From assembly GCA_047629975.1 (NCBI GenBank), contig JBLHUT010000180.1, positions 1-7,558 of the forward strand: a stretch of 7,558 bases of DNA, written 5' to 3'. Below the pieces are notes generated by a model. That model searched no databases. It had not been told where the DNA came from and was given only the letters and a program-made list of their open reading frames with translations. The DNA is from JBLHUT01 sp047629975 (GTDB taxonomy: Bacteria > Pseudomonadota > Alphaproteobacteria > Rhodobacterales > Rhodobacteraceae). Of the stretch, positions 1 through 5,851 are shown piece by piece. Every line of letters starts with the position of its first letter. Positions within the stretch are counted from its first letter, which is position 1. The translations under genes and the position numbers were made by a program.

Positions 1-1136
1 AAATCCGCCCCGAGGCACGGATTGCCGTGGTTGAGGCCGGTGTCGTACTCAGCCGTCTGCACGAGGCCGCAAGCGCCCATGATCTGTGCTTTCCGCTGAC
101 CTTCGGGGCGCGCGGTTCGGCGATGATCGGCGGCAACCTGTCCACCAATGCCGGCGGCTCGAATGTCTTGCGCTATGGCAATACCCGCGGTCTGTGTCTT
201 GGTCTGGAGGTCGTGCTGGCGTCGGGCAAGGTGCTGGACCTGATGAGCGAGCTGCACAAGGACAATTCAGGCTACGACCTCAAGGACCTGTTCATCGGGG
301 CCGAGGGCACGCTGGGGCTGATCACCCGCGCGGTCGTCAAACTGGTGCCGGAGCCAAAGGCCTTTGCCACCGCGATGGTGGCCACCTCGTCACTGGACGC
401 GGCGCTGACGCTCCTGAACCGGCTACAGGAGGCCACAGGCGGCGCGGTCGAGGCCTGTGAATACATGCCGCAAAGCTACATCGACGCCCTGCTGGAAATG
501 TTCCCCAAGATGCGGGCGCCGTTCGATACGCCGCGAGAGGTCAATATTCTGGTCGAGGTGGGCGCGACGGCTGCGCGCGATGTTGCAGTCAACGACGACG
601 GATCGGTGCCGGTGGTCGAACACCTGCAAGAGACACTGGCGGAATTGATGCAAGAGGGACTTGTTCTGGATGCCACCGTGGCACGCTCCTCTGCCGAGCG
701 CACAGAAATGTGGGCCAGACGGGAGGCCGCCGCCGATGTGACCCTGACCAGAGGCCCGACCCTGATTAACGACATCTGCGTGCCATTGGACAAGGTCGGC
801 ACCTTTCTGACGTTATCACAGGCCCGCGTCGATGCGCTTGCTCCGGGGGCAGAATGCCTTGTGGTGTCGCATCTGGGCGATGGCAACGTGCATTACACCG
901 TACGACCAGAGGCCCTGCCCCCTGCGCTCAAGAACGCGCTGATGGAGGCGATCGAAGATGTGGTTGCCGAACTGGGGGGGAGTTTTTCGGCGGAACACGG
1001 CATCGGTCTTGCCAAACTTCCGTCGATGGCACGGCGCAAAAACGGTGTCGCCCTTGAGGTGATGCGCGCAATCAAAACCGCGCTCGACCCCGACGGGCTC
1101 ATGAACCCGGGCAAGGTACTTCCGGCGCAGACGTGA
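1..1136 (+). CDS. FAD-linked oxidase, D-2-hydroxyglutarate dehydrogenase / GlcD family (5' end missing)
   Basis: The reading frame is open from the left edge (first full codon at base 3) to a TGA at 1134-1136, giving 377 visible residues. The family is usually about 460-480 residues, so roughly 90-100 N-terminal residues, including the start of the FAD-binding (PCMH-type) domain, lie outside. Visible residues 43-52 read GGNLSTNAGG and 86-105 carry KDNSGYDLK and FIGAEGTLG, the FAD-contacting part. The C-terminal FAD-oxidase domain follows, with HLGDGNVH (290-297) and AEHGIG (330-335), whose His and Glu residues bind the metal and substrate in this family, and the usual end DPDGLMNPGK. These enzymes oxidise a D-2-hydroxyacid to the 2-oxoacid and pass electrons from FAD to a carrier. 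The motifs look closest to D-2-hydroxyglutarate dehydrogenase, but D-lactate dehydrogenase or a glycolate oxidase GlcD-like role cannot be excluded. No GlcE or GlcF partner follows it. The gene is intact as far as seen; the GTG at 27 is internal, not the start. Confidence 0.93.
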   Translation, partial: IRPEARIAVVEAGVVLSRLHEAASAHDLCFPLTFGARGSAMIGGNLSTNAGGSNVLRYGNTRGLCLGLEVVLASGKVLDLMSELHKDNSGYDLKDLFIGAEGTLGLITRAVVKLVPEPKAFATAMVATSSLDAALTLLNRLQEATGGAVEACEYMPQSYIDALLEMFPKMRAPFDTPREVNILVEVGATAARDVAVNDDGSVPVVEHLQETLAELMQEGLVLDATVARSSAERTEMWARREAAADVTLTRGPTLINDICVPLDKVGTFLTLSQARVDALAPGAECLVVSHLGDGNVHYTVRPEALPPALKNALMEAIEDVVAELGGSFSAEHGIGLAKLPSMARRKNGVALEVMRAIKTALDPDGLMNPGKVLPAQT

Positions 1137-1137
1137 C

Positions 1138-1160
1138 AGGGGGCGCCTGTTGCGCCCCCT
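1138..1160. terminator. GC-rich hairpin between convergent genes, probable transcription end
   Basis: An 8-base perfect stem (GGGGGCGC 1139-1146 with GCGCCCCC 1152-1159), extended by an A-T pair to 1138 and 1160, encloses a 5-base loop CTGTT. It starts two bases after the stop codon of the FAD-linked oxidase and lies 20 bases beyond the end of the minus-strand isomerase gene. The stem is equally good on both strands. Neither side has a long T tract (the plus strand continues CCCGTTTCC), so it may act weakly, in both directions, or with Rho. Confidence 0.6.
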
Positions 1161-1179
1161 CCCGTTTCCGGCTCGCAGG

Positions 1180-1779
1180 CTAGAGTTTGCCGGCGAGATG
1201 CAGTTCCAGATCTTCGAGCCGGTCCTGACCCCAAAATCTCTGGCCATCGTCGGTGATGTAGAAGGGCGCGCCAAACACGCCGGCGCGCACGGCCTGATCC
1301 AGATTGGCGGCATAGGTTTCCGCGCTTTCCAGAAGCCCCTTGTCAGACAGCGCCGGATCGAATCCTGCCGCCTCAAGCGCAGAACGGATCACGTCATCTT
1401 GAGAGATATCCTTCTCTTCGGCCCAGCACAGGCGCGAAAAACTGGCCGCCAACGCCGCAAGGTCACCACCGCCTGCATTTTGAGCAGCAATAATGGCATA
1501 GGATGACGGCGCCATATTTGTAGGCCAATGCGCCGGTTTCATGTTCAGCGGCAGACCAAGCCGTTTTGCACGGCGTTCCATGTCCTGAAGCCGGTATGCC
1601 TGACGGTTCGGGTGGCGGTCTTTCGGAGGGGTTCCACCCGTTTTCGAGAAAAGCGCCATAATATCCAGTGGCTTATAAACAATCGTCGCCCCATGCTTTG
1701 CAGCTGCCTGCTCTAGCTGGGTCCCTGCGAAATATGTGAAGGGAGAGATTGTCGCAAAGTAATAGTCGATATGAGCCAT
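1180..1779 (-). CDS. 2-hydroxychromene-2-carboxylate isomerase-like protein (DsbA/GST-kappa fold)
   Basis: This 199-residue protein belongs to the thioredoxin-fold family of 2-hydroxychromene-2-carboxylate isomerase (NahD) and kappa-class glutathione transferase, usually about 200 residues. It opens with a beta strand and ISPF (residues 11-14); Ser12 matches the residue that activates glutathione in NahD, so this is not a CXXC disulfide oxidoreductase. Residues 36-80 hold the KPLDI, TGGTPP and RQAYR segments typical of the family. The end carries GVFGAPFYI (168-175) with the expected cis-proline and WGQDRL (183-188). I chose the ATG at 1777-1779 because GGAAG (1788-1792) sits 8 bases upstream and the protein then begins directly with the first strand; an in-frame start at 1851 would add 24 basic, unmatched residues. 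NahD acts in naphthalene breakdown, yet no aromatic-degradation gene is visible here, so the substrate is open. It is divergent from prs and convergent with the FAD-linked oxidase. Confidence 0.88.
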   Translation of the reverse strand: MAHIDYYFATISPFTYFAGTQLEQAAAKHGATIVYKPLDIMALFSKTGGTPPKDRHPNRQAYRLQDMERRAKRLGLPLNMKPAHWPTNMAPSSYAIIAAQNAGGGDLAALAASFSRLCWAEEKDISQDDVIRSALEAAGFDPALSDKGLLESAETYAANLDQAVRAGVFGAPFYITDDGQRFWGQDRLEDLELHLAGKL

Positions 1780-1963
1780 TCGCTGGTCTTCCTTTTGAAT
1801 GCACGATCGGCGGGAACGTAATCGGCATAAAGCCAAAGGGAAAGAGCGCATTTGTAGGACAAACGCAAAGTGGCGACATCTTGGGAGTTTCCTTTTGCCG
1901 CTGTCTGGACTAATCGACAGGCCTCAGCGGACAGCTTATTGCGCAACGATCAAGGACCATATC
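1780..1963. promoter_or_regulatory. Divergent intergenic region between the isomerase gene and prs
   Basis: These 184 bases must hold the promoters of both divergent genes unless either is read from further away. I looked for sigma-70 type -35/-10 pairs with 16-18 base spacing on both strands and found none good enough to name. TTGGGA at 1881-1886 resembles a -35 box, but no fair -10 box follows at the right distance. A short inverted repeat CTGTC (1901-1905) / GACAG (1916-1920), with 10 bases between, lies 43 bases before the prs start and could be an operator, but is short enough to be chance. No other gene is visible. Confidence 0.5.
1952..1956 (+). promoter_or_regulatory. Ribosome binding site of prs
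   Basis: AAGGA lies 7 bases before the ATG at 1964. It decides the start of prs: the frame stays open upstream as far as 1799, but no earlier start has matching family sequence. Confidence 0.75.
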
Positions 1964-2974
1964 ATGCCAAGCGTCACCCAACCCAAAATGATTTCTGGCA
2001 ACGCCAACCAGCCGCTTGCCCGCGGCATTGCGCGGCGCATGTCCATGCATCGCGGAATGGCAGTTGACCTTGTGGATGCCCGCATCGAGCGCTTTAACGA
2101 TGCCGAGATTTTTGTCGAAGTGTTCGAGAACGTCCGCGGCGAGGATATGTTCATCATCCAGCCGACATCAAATCCCGCAAATGACAACCTGATGGAATTG
2201 TTGATCATGGCGGATGCGTTGCGGCGCTCTTCGGCGGGGCGGATCACCGCGGTTATCCCCTATTTCGGGTACGCGCGACAGGACAGACGCACAAAGGCAC
2301 GCACCCCGATCACTGCGAAACTGGTTGCGAATATGCTGGTAAGCTCGGGTATCGAACGCATCCTGACGATGGACCTGCACGCAGCGCAGATTCAGGGGTT
2401 TTTCGACATCCCCGTTGACAACCTGTATGCCTCTCCGGTTTTTGCGCTGGATATCGCGCACCAATTCAAAGGACGCCTTGATCAGGTTACTGTCGTTTCG
2501 CCAGATGTGGGCGGCGTGGCGCGCGCACGGGAACTGGCACAGCGGATCGGGTGTGCGTTGGCGATCGTGGACAAACGCCGCGAAAAAGCCGGCGAAGTGG
2601 CCGAAATGACGGTCATCGGTAATGTCAAAGACAAGGTTTGTCTGATCGTCGACGACATGTGCGACACCGCCGGCACCCTGTGCAAAGCCGCCGATGTCCT
2701 GATCGAGAATGGTGCCAGCGAAGTCCACGCCTATACGACACACGGCGTGATGTCGGGCCCCGCAGTGGAGCGGATCAGCACATCACAACTCAAAAGCATG
2801 GTCATCACCGATACAATTCAACCGACGCAGGCCGTTATGAACACGCCAAACATCCGGATCGTCCCGACAGCGCCCGTTTTCGCCCAAGCGATTTTGAACA
2901 TCTGGAACGGCACCTCTGTATCTTCCTTGTTTGATCCCGACACCTTGTCAGCGATCTACGAAGGCACATACTGA
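1964..2974 (+). CDS. prs: Ribose-phosphate pyrophosphokinase (PRPP synthase)
   Basis: This enzyme transfers diphosphate from ATP to ribose 5-phosphate, giving AMP and PRPP, the precursor of purines, pyrimidines, NAD, histidine and tryptophan; it works as a cytosolic hexamer. The 336-residue protein aligns by eye with class I PRPP synthases along its length: NVRGEDMFIIQPTSNPANDN (57-74), the ATP-contacting PYFGYARQDRR (99-109), the catalytic histidine in DLHAAQIQGFF (His139), SPDVGGVARA (179-188), the flexible-loop lysine and arginines in VDKRR (202-206), and the PRPP-binding loop VDDMCDTAGTL (229-239). The length exceeds the E. coli enzyme (315) by about 20, partly in a short N-terminal extension usual in this group. 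The ATG at 1964 is chosen from the AAGGA before it and from the start MPSVTQPKMISGN, which matches Roseobacter-group homologues. The gene stands alone, divergent from the isomerase gene and convergent with the atp operon. Nothing is missing. Confidence 0.97.
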   Translation: MPSVTQPKMISGNANQPLARGIARRMSMHRGMAVDLVDARIERFNDAEIFVEVFENVRGEDMFIIQPTSNPANDNLMELLIMADALRRSSAGRITAVIPYFGYARQDRRTKARTPITAKLVANMLVSSGIERILTMDLHAAQIQGFFDIPVDNLYASPVFALDIAHQFKGRLDQVTVVSPDVGGVARARELAQRIGCALAIVDKRREKAGEVAEMTVIGNVKDKVCLIVDDMCDTAGTLCKAADVLIENGASEVHAYTTHGVMSGPAVERISTSQLKSMVITDTIQPTQAVMNTPNIRIVPTAPVFAQAILNIWNGTSVSSLFDPDTLSAIYEGTY

Positions 2975-2991
2975 TCCCTCAATCTTGGTCG

Positions 2992-3022
2992 GCACGGCGC
3001 GCCCGGTAACTGCGGGCCGTGC
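2992..3022. repeat. Bulged inverted repeat just after prs
   Basis: GCACG (2992-2996) pairs with CGTGC (3018-3022) and GCCCG (3001-3005) with CGGGC (3013-3017), leaving a 7-base loop and a 4-base one-sided bulge (GCGC). It begins 17 bases after the prs stop codon. On the plus strand it is followed by an A-rich run, not T, so it is not a classic intrinsic terminator for prs; it could mark or protect the 3' end of the prs message, or assist Rho-dependent ending. Confidence 0.4.
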
Positions 3023-3057
3023 AACAAGAAAATGCCCCCGGATCACTCCGGAGGCAT
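3023..3057 (-). terminator. Intrinsic terminator of the atp operon
   Basis: Read on the minus strand, ATGCCTCCGG (3057-3048) pairs with CCGGGGGCAT (3041-3032) around a 6-base loop, followed at once by TTTCTTGTT, a T-rich run. The single imperfect position is a G-U wobble in the minus-strand RNA but an A-C mismatch in plus-strand RNA, which with the side of the T run shows that it serves the minus strand. It lies about 70 bases beyond the atpC stop codon. Confidence 0.85.
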
Positions 3058-3091
3058 CCAAACTCTATAAACGGTGCCTTGCCCCCCGATG

Positions 3092-3113
3092 AAGACGGCC
3101 CGAAAGCCGCCTT
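3092..3113 (-). repeat. Stem-loop directly after atpC
   Basis: AAGGCGGC (3113-3106) and GCCGTCTT (3099-3092) on the minus strand form an 8-pair stem with one G-U wobble around the loop TTTCGG. On the plus strand the wobble becomes an A-C mismatch, so the fold again favours the atp transcript. It starts 12 bases past the atpC stop and has no T run after it; it may stabilise the 3' end of the operon message rather than end transcription. Confidence 0.45.
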
Positions 3114-3125
3114 GATCGCTTGCGG

Positions 3126-3524
3126 TTAAAGGCCCGCCTGCTGACCCAGAACAGCAATGTCGGCCGCATATTTTGCCGCAACATCCATCTGCTCGGGAGA
3201 TGCACTGCTTTTGGCCTGCTCGGCTTCGTCAGACATCGCTTTGAACATGTCGGCTGTCAGGTCGGACAACAGGACCGCTTGCTCGGCGAGGACCGAAGTC
3301 CCCTCGGCAGTGATCTCTGCAAACCCACCCGTGACCGCATATTTAGTCTCACCGTCTGGCGAAATAACCGTCAGAACACCCGGCCGCAACGTCGTGATCA
3401 AAGGCGAGTGATCCGCCATCGCGGTCATGTCGCCATCCGTTGCCGGAATCTGGACTTCTGTAGCCTGGAGCGACGCAAGGCGACGCTCCGGGCTTACAAG
3501 ATTGAATTGCATGAGTGCTGCCAT
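3126..3524 (-). CDS. atpC: F1Fo ATP synthase subunit epsilon
   Basis: Epsilon sits on the foot of the central stalk with gamma, links it to the c-ring and can damp ATP hydrolysis. The 132-residue protein is near the usual length (135-140). Its N-terminal beta-sandwich (about residues 5-88) shows FNLVSPERR, the GDMTAMADHSPLITTLRPG stretch (31-49) and TGGFAEI (65-71), all standard. The C-terminal helical hairpin (about 89-132) is rich in Ala, Glu and Gln. The gene begins 3 bases after the atpD stop; GAGG at 3536-3539 inside the end of atpD, 11 bases upstream, probably serves it. An ATG four codons later (3510-3512) is possible, but related proteins usually have a few residues before MQF. In this bacterial group the separate zeta protein is the main hydrolysis inhibitor, so the regulatory role of this C-terminal arm is uncertain. 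It is the last gene of the operon. Confidence 0.95.
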   Translation of the reverse strand: MAALMQFNLVSPERRLASLQATEVQIPATDGDMTAMADHSPLITTLRPGVLTVISPDGETKYAVTGGFAEITAEGTSVLAEQAVLLSDLTADMFKAMSDEAEQAKSSASPEQMDVAAKYAADIAVLGQQAGL

Positions 3525-3527
3525 TGC

Positions 3528-4952
3528 TTAAGCTGCCTCGGCGGCGAGGCGCTCGGCTTTGGCGATGACATCATCGATGCCGCCGACCATGTAAAACGCA
3601 CCCTCGGGCAGGTGATCATATTCACCGGCCACAACTGCTTTGAACGATTTGATCGTGTCTTCCAGCGGGACCTGAACACCGTCAGAGCCGGTAAACACTT
3701 TCGCCACGTCGAAAGGCTGCGACAGGAAACGCTCCAGCTTACGGGCACGTGCCACGGCCAGTTTGTCCTCTTCGGACAATTCGTCCATGCCGAGAATGGC
3801 AATGATGTCCTGCAACGACTTGTAACGCTGAAGAACCTTCTGAACGTCGGTCGCAACTTTGTAGTGCTCCTCACCGATGATCAACGGATCAAGCAAACGG
3901 GATGTCGAGCCCAGAGGATCCACAGCGGGATAGATGCCCTTTTCAGAGATCGAGCGATCCAGAACAGTCGTCGCGTCCAGGTGGGCGAACGATGTCGCAG
4001 GCGCCGGGTCGGTAAGGTCGTCCGCAGGCACGTACACGGCCTGAACCGAGGTGATTGACCCCGACTTGGTCGATGCAATCCGCTCCTGCATGGCGCCCAT
4101 ATCGGTGGCCAGCGTTGGCTGGTAGCCCACAGCAGACGGGATACGACCCAAAAGCGCGGACACCTCGGAACCAGCCTGTGTAAACCGGAAGATGTTATCG
4201 ACAAAGAACAGGACGTCCGAGCCGGATTCGTCACGGAACTGCTCGGCCAATGTAAGACCGGACAACGCAATACGCATCCGCGCGCCCGGAGGCTCGTTCA
4301 TCTGGCCGTAAACCAGCGCAATTTTCGACTTCGAAAGATCATCAGGCACGATAACGCCGGACTCGATCATCTCGTAGTAAAGGTCGTTGCCCTCACGTGT
4401 CCGCTCGCCCACACCGGCAAACACCGACAGACCAGAGTGCACTTTGGCGATGTTGTTGATCAATTCCATGATCAAAACTGTCTTGCCCACACCGGCACCG
4501 CCGAAGAGGCCGATCTTTCCACCCTTTGTGTAAGGTGCCAGAAGGTCGATAACCTTGATACCTGTCACAAGGATTTCGGTCTCGGTGGACTGCTCGGAAA
4601 ACGCGGGGGCATCGCCGTGGATGCCACGGGTTTCCGTTGCGTTCACGGGGCCTTTTTCGTCAACCGGATCACCGGTCACGTTCATGATCCGACCCAAGGT
4701 CGCAGTTCCGACGGGGATCGTGATAGGACCGCCTGTGTCCTTCACTTCCTGACCGCGCACAAGACCCTCGGTCGCGTCCATCGCGATGGCCCGAACGGTC
4801 CGCTCACCAAGGTGCTGCGCCACTTCCAGAACCAGTTTCTTGCCGTTGTTGTCCGTTGTCAGCGCGTTCAGGATCTGAGGCAGGTCATCCCCGAACTGCA
4901 CGTCCACAACGGCACCAATCACCTGGGTGATCTTGCCTATAGCATTTGCCAT
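3528..4952 (-). CDS. atpD: F1Fo ATP synthase subunit beta (catalytic)
   Basis: Beta carries the three catalytic sites of the F1 head, where rotation of gamma drives ADP plus phosphate to ATP. All key elements of the 474-residue protein are present: the N-terminal beta-barrel (about 1-80), Walker A GGAGVGKT (151-158), the catalytic glutamate in GERTREGND (Glu183), Walker B LFFVDNIFRF (248-257), the family signature PAVDPLGSTS (342-351) next to the adenine-stacking tyrosine (Tyr341), and the DELSEED lever (390-396) that pushes on gamma. The length is usual. The start at 4950-4952 has GGAG (4961-4964) 8 bases upstream, and the gap to the atpG stop is 19 bases, the widest in the operon; this separate, good ribosome site suits a subunit needed in three copies. 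Nothing unusual was seen. Confidence 0.99.
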   Translation of the reverse strand: MANAIGKITQVIGAVVDVQFGDDLPQILNALTTDNNGKKLVLEVAQHLGERTVRAIAMDATEGLVRGQEVKDTGGPITIPVGTATLGRIMNVTGDPVDEKGPVNATETRGIHGDAPAFSEQSTETEILVTGIKVIDLLAPYTKGGKIGLFGGAGVGKTVLIMELINNIAKVHSGLSVFAGVGERTREGNDLYYEMIESGVIVPDDLSKSKIALVYGQMNEPPGARMRIALSGLTLAEQFRDESGSDVLFFVDNIFRFTQAGSEVSALLGRIPSAVGYQPTLATDMGAMQERIASTKSGSITSVQAVYVPADDLTDPAPATSFAHLDATTVLDRSISEKGIYPAVDPLGSTSRLLDPLIIGEEHYKVATDVQKVLQRYKSLQDIIAILGMDELSEEDKLAVARARKLERFLSQPFDVAKVFTGSDGVQVPLEDTIKSFKAVVAGEYDHLPEGAFYMVGGIDDVIAKAERLAAEAA

Positions 4953-4971
4953 GTTTCGTTCTCCGGTTCTT

Positions 4972-5841
4972 TTAAAGGGCTTCCGCGCCCGAAATGATTT
5001 CGATCAGTTCATTAGTGATAACGGCCTGACGCGAACGGTTATATTGAATGGTAAGCTTGTCGATCATGTCGCCTGCGTTGCGCGTGGCGTTGTCCATCGC
5101 ACTCATGCGCGCACCTTGCTCGGACGCACCATTCTCGAGAAGCGCGGTAAACACTTGCGTGGCAACACCGCGTGGCAAGAGATCCTCAAGGATTTCTTCC
5201 TCGCCCGGCTCGTAATCATACAACGCACTTTCAGTCTCCGATGCCTCGTAGGACGCCGGAATGACCTGCTGTGCAGTTGGCACCTGACTGATCACCGATT
5301 GGAACTGCGAAAAGAACAACGTGGCCACGTCGAACTCGCCCGCTTCGAAGCGCCCGAGAATATCCTTGGCCATGCCGGACGCGTTTGCGTAGCCGACATG
5401 TTTCACGTCGCCCAAACCGATGTGGCCCACGAAATTCGCCGAAAGATCACGCTTGAGCTGTTCGCGTCCCTTTTTGCCGATAGTCAAAATCTTGACCGTC
5501 TTACCATCACGCAAAAGCTTTTGGGCATGCGTCCGCGCAAGCTTTGCGATCGACGAATTGAAACCGCCGCAAAGGCCACGTTCGGCTGTCATTACCACCA
5601 GAAGATGGACGTCGGACTTCCCTGTCCCCGCCAAAAGGCGAGGAGCACTATCAGAACTGCCAACAGAGGCAGCAAGGCCAGCGATCACCGAATTCATGCG
5701 TTCGGCATAGGGTCGGCCGCTTTCGGCGGCTTCCTGGGCGCGACGGAGCTTTGCCGCCGCGACCATCTGCATCGCCTTGGTGATCTTACGAGTGCTTTTG
5801 ACACTCGCGATCCTGTTTTTTAATACTTTGAGGTTTGGCAT
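4972..5841 (-). CDS. atpG: F1Fo ATP synthase subunit gamma (central shaft)
   Basis: Gamma is the rotating shaft inside the alpha/beta hexamer. The 289-residue protein has the expected N-terminal coiled-coil helix (about 1-58, beginning MPNLKVLKNRI and including TKAMQMVAAAKLRRAQ), the Rossmann-like middle domain (about 75-200) with ERGLCGGFN (87-95), and the C-terminal helix (about 222-289) ending in the family signature ITNELIEIISGAEA. The length matches other proteobacterial gamma subunits. The ATG at 5839-5841 follows GAGG (5850-5853) by 8 bases; that site overlaps the TGA of atpA, and the gap between the genes is 10 bases, so translation is probably coupled. A short acidic stretch (about 202-219, including EPGEEE) follows the middle domain. 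I saw no chloroplast-type regulatory insertion with paired cysteines. Confidence 0.98.
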   Translation of the reverse strand: MPNLKVLKNRIASVKSTRKITKAMQMVAAAKLRRAQEAAESGRPYAERMNSVIAGLAASVGSSDSAPRLLAGTGKSDVHLLVVMTAERGLCGGFNSSIAKLARTHAQKLLRDGKTVKILTIGKKGREQLKRDLSANFVGHIGLGDVKHVGYANASGMAKDILGRFEAGEFDVATLFFSQFQSVISQVPTAQQVIPASYEASETESALYDYEPGEEEILEDLLPRGVATQVFTALLENGASEQGARMSAMDNATRNAGDMIDKLTIQYNRSRQAVITNELIEIISGAEAL

Positions 5842-5851
5842 GCGCTAAACC

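Noticed and set aside
816..1376. A 186-codon minus-strand open frame bridging the FAD-linked oxidase and the isomerase gene
   Set aside because: It overlaps two real genes in the wrong frame and its product is not recognisable.
1780..1851. An earlier start for the isomerase gene at 1851
   Set aside because: It adds 24 residues before the first strand of the fold, and the GGAAG site supports the ATG at 1779.
1799..1963. An upstream in-frame extension of prs of 55 codons
   Set aside because: PRPP synthases of this group start near MPSVTQPK, and the AAGGA at 1952-1956 fits the ATG at 1964; the extension has no family similarity.
3064..3069. TATAAA in the prs/atpC gap as a possible -10 box
   Set aside because: No matching -35 box and no gene downstream in either direction that needs a promoter there.
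3120..4058. A 312-codon open frame on the plus strand opposite atpC and the 3' part of atpD
   Set aside because: Antisense to two intact conserved genes; the product resembles no family and is a coding-bias shadow. The same applies to frames at 4437-4997 and 4927-5823.
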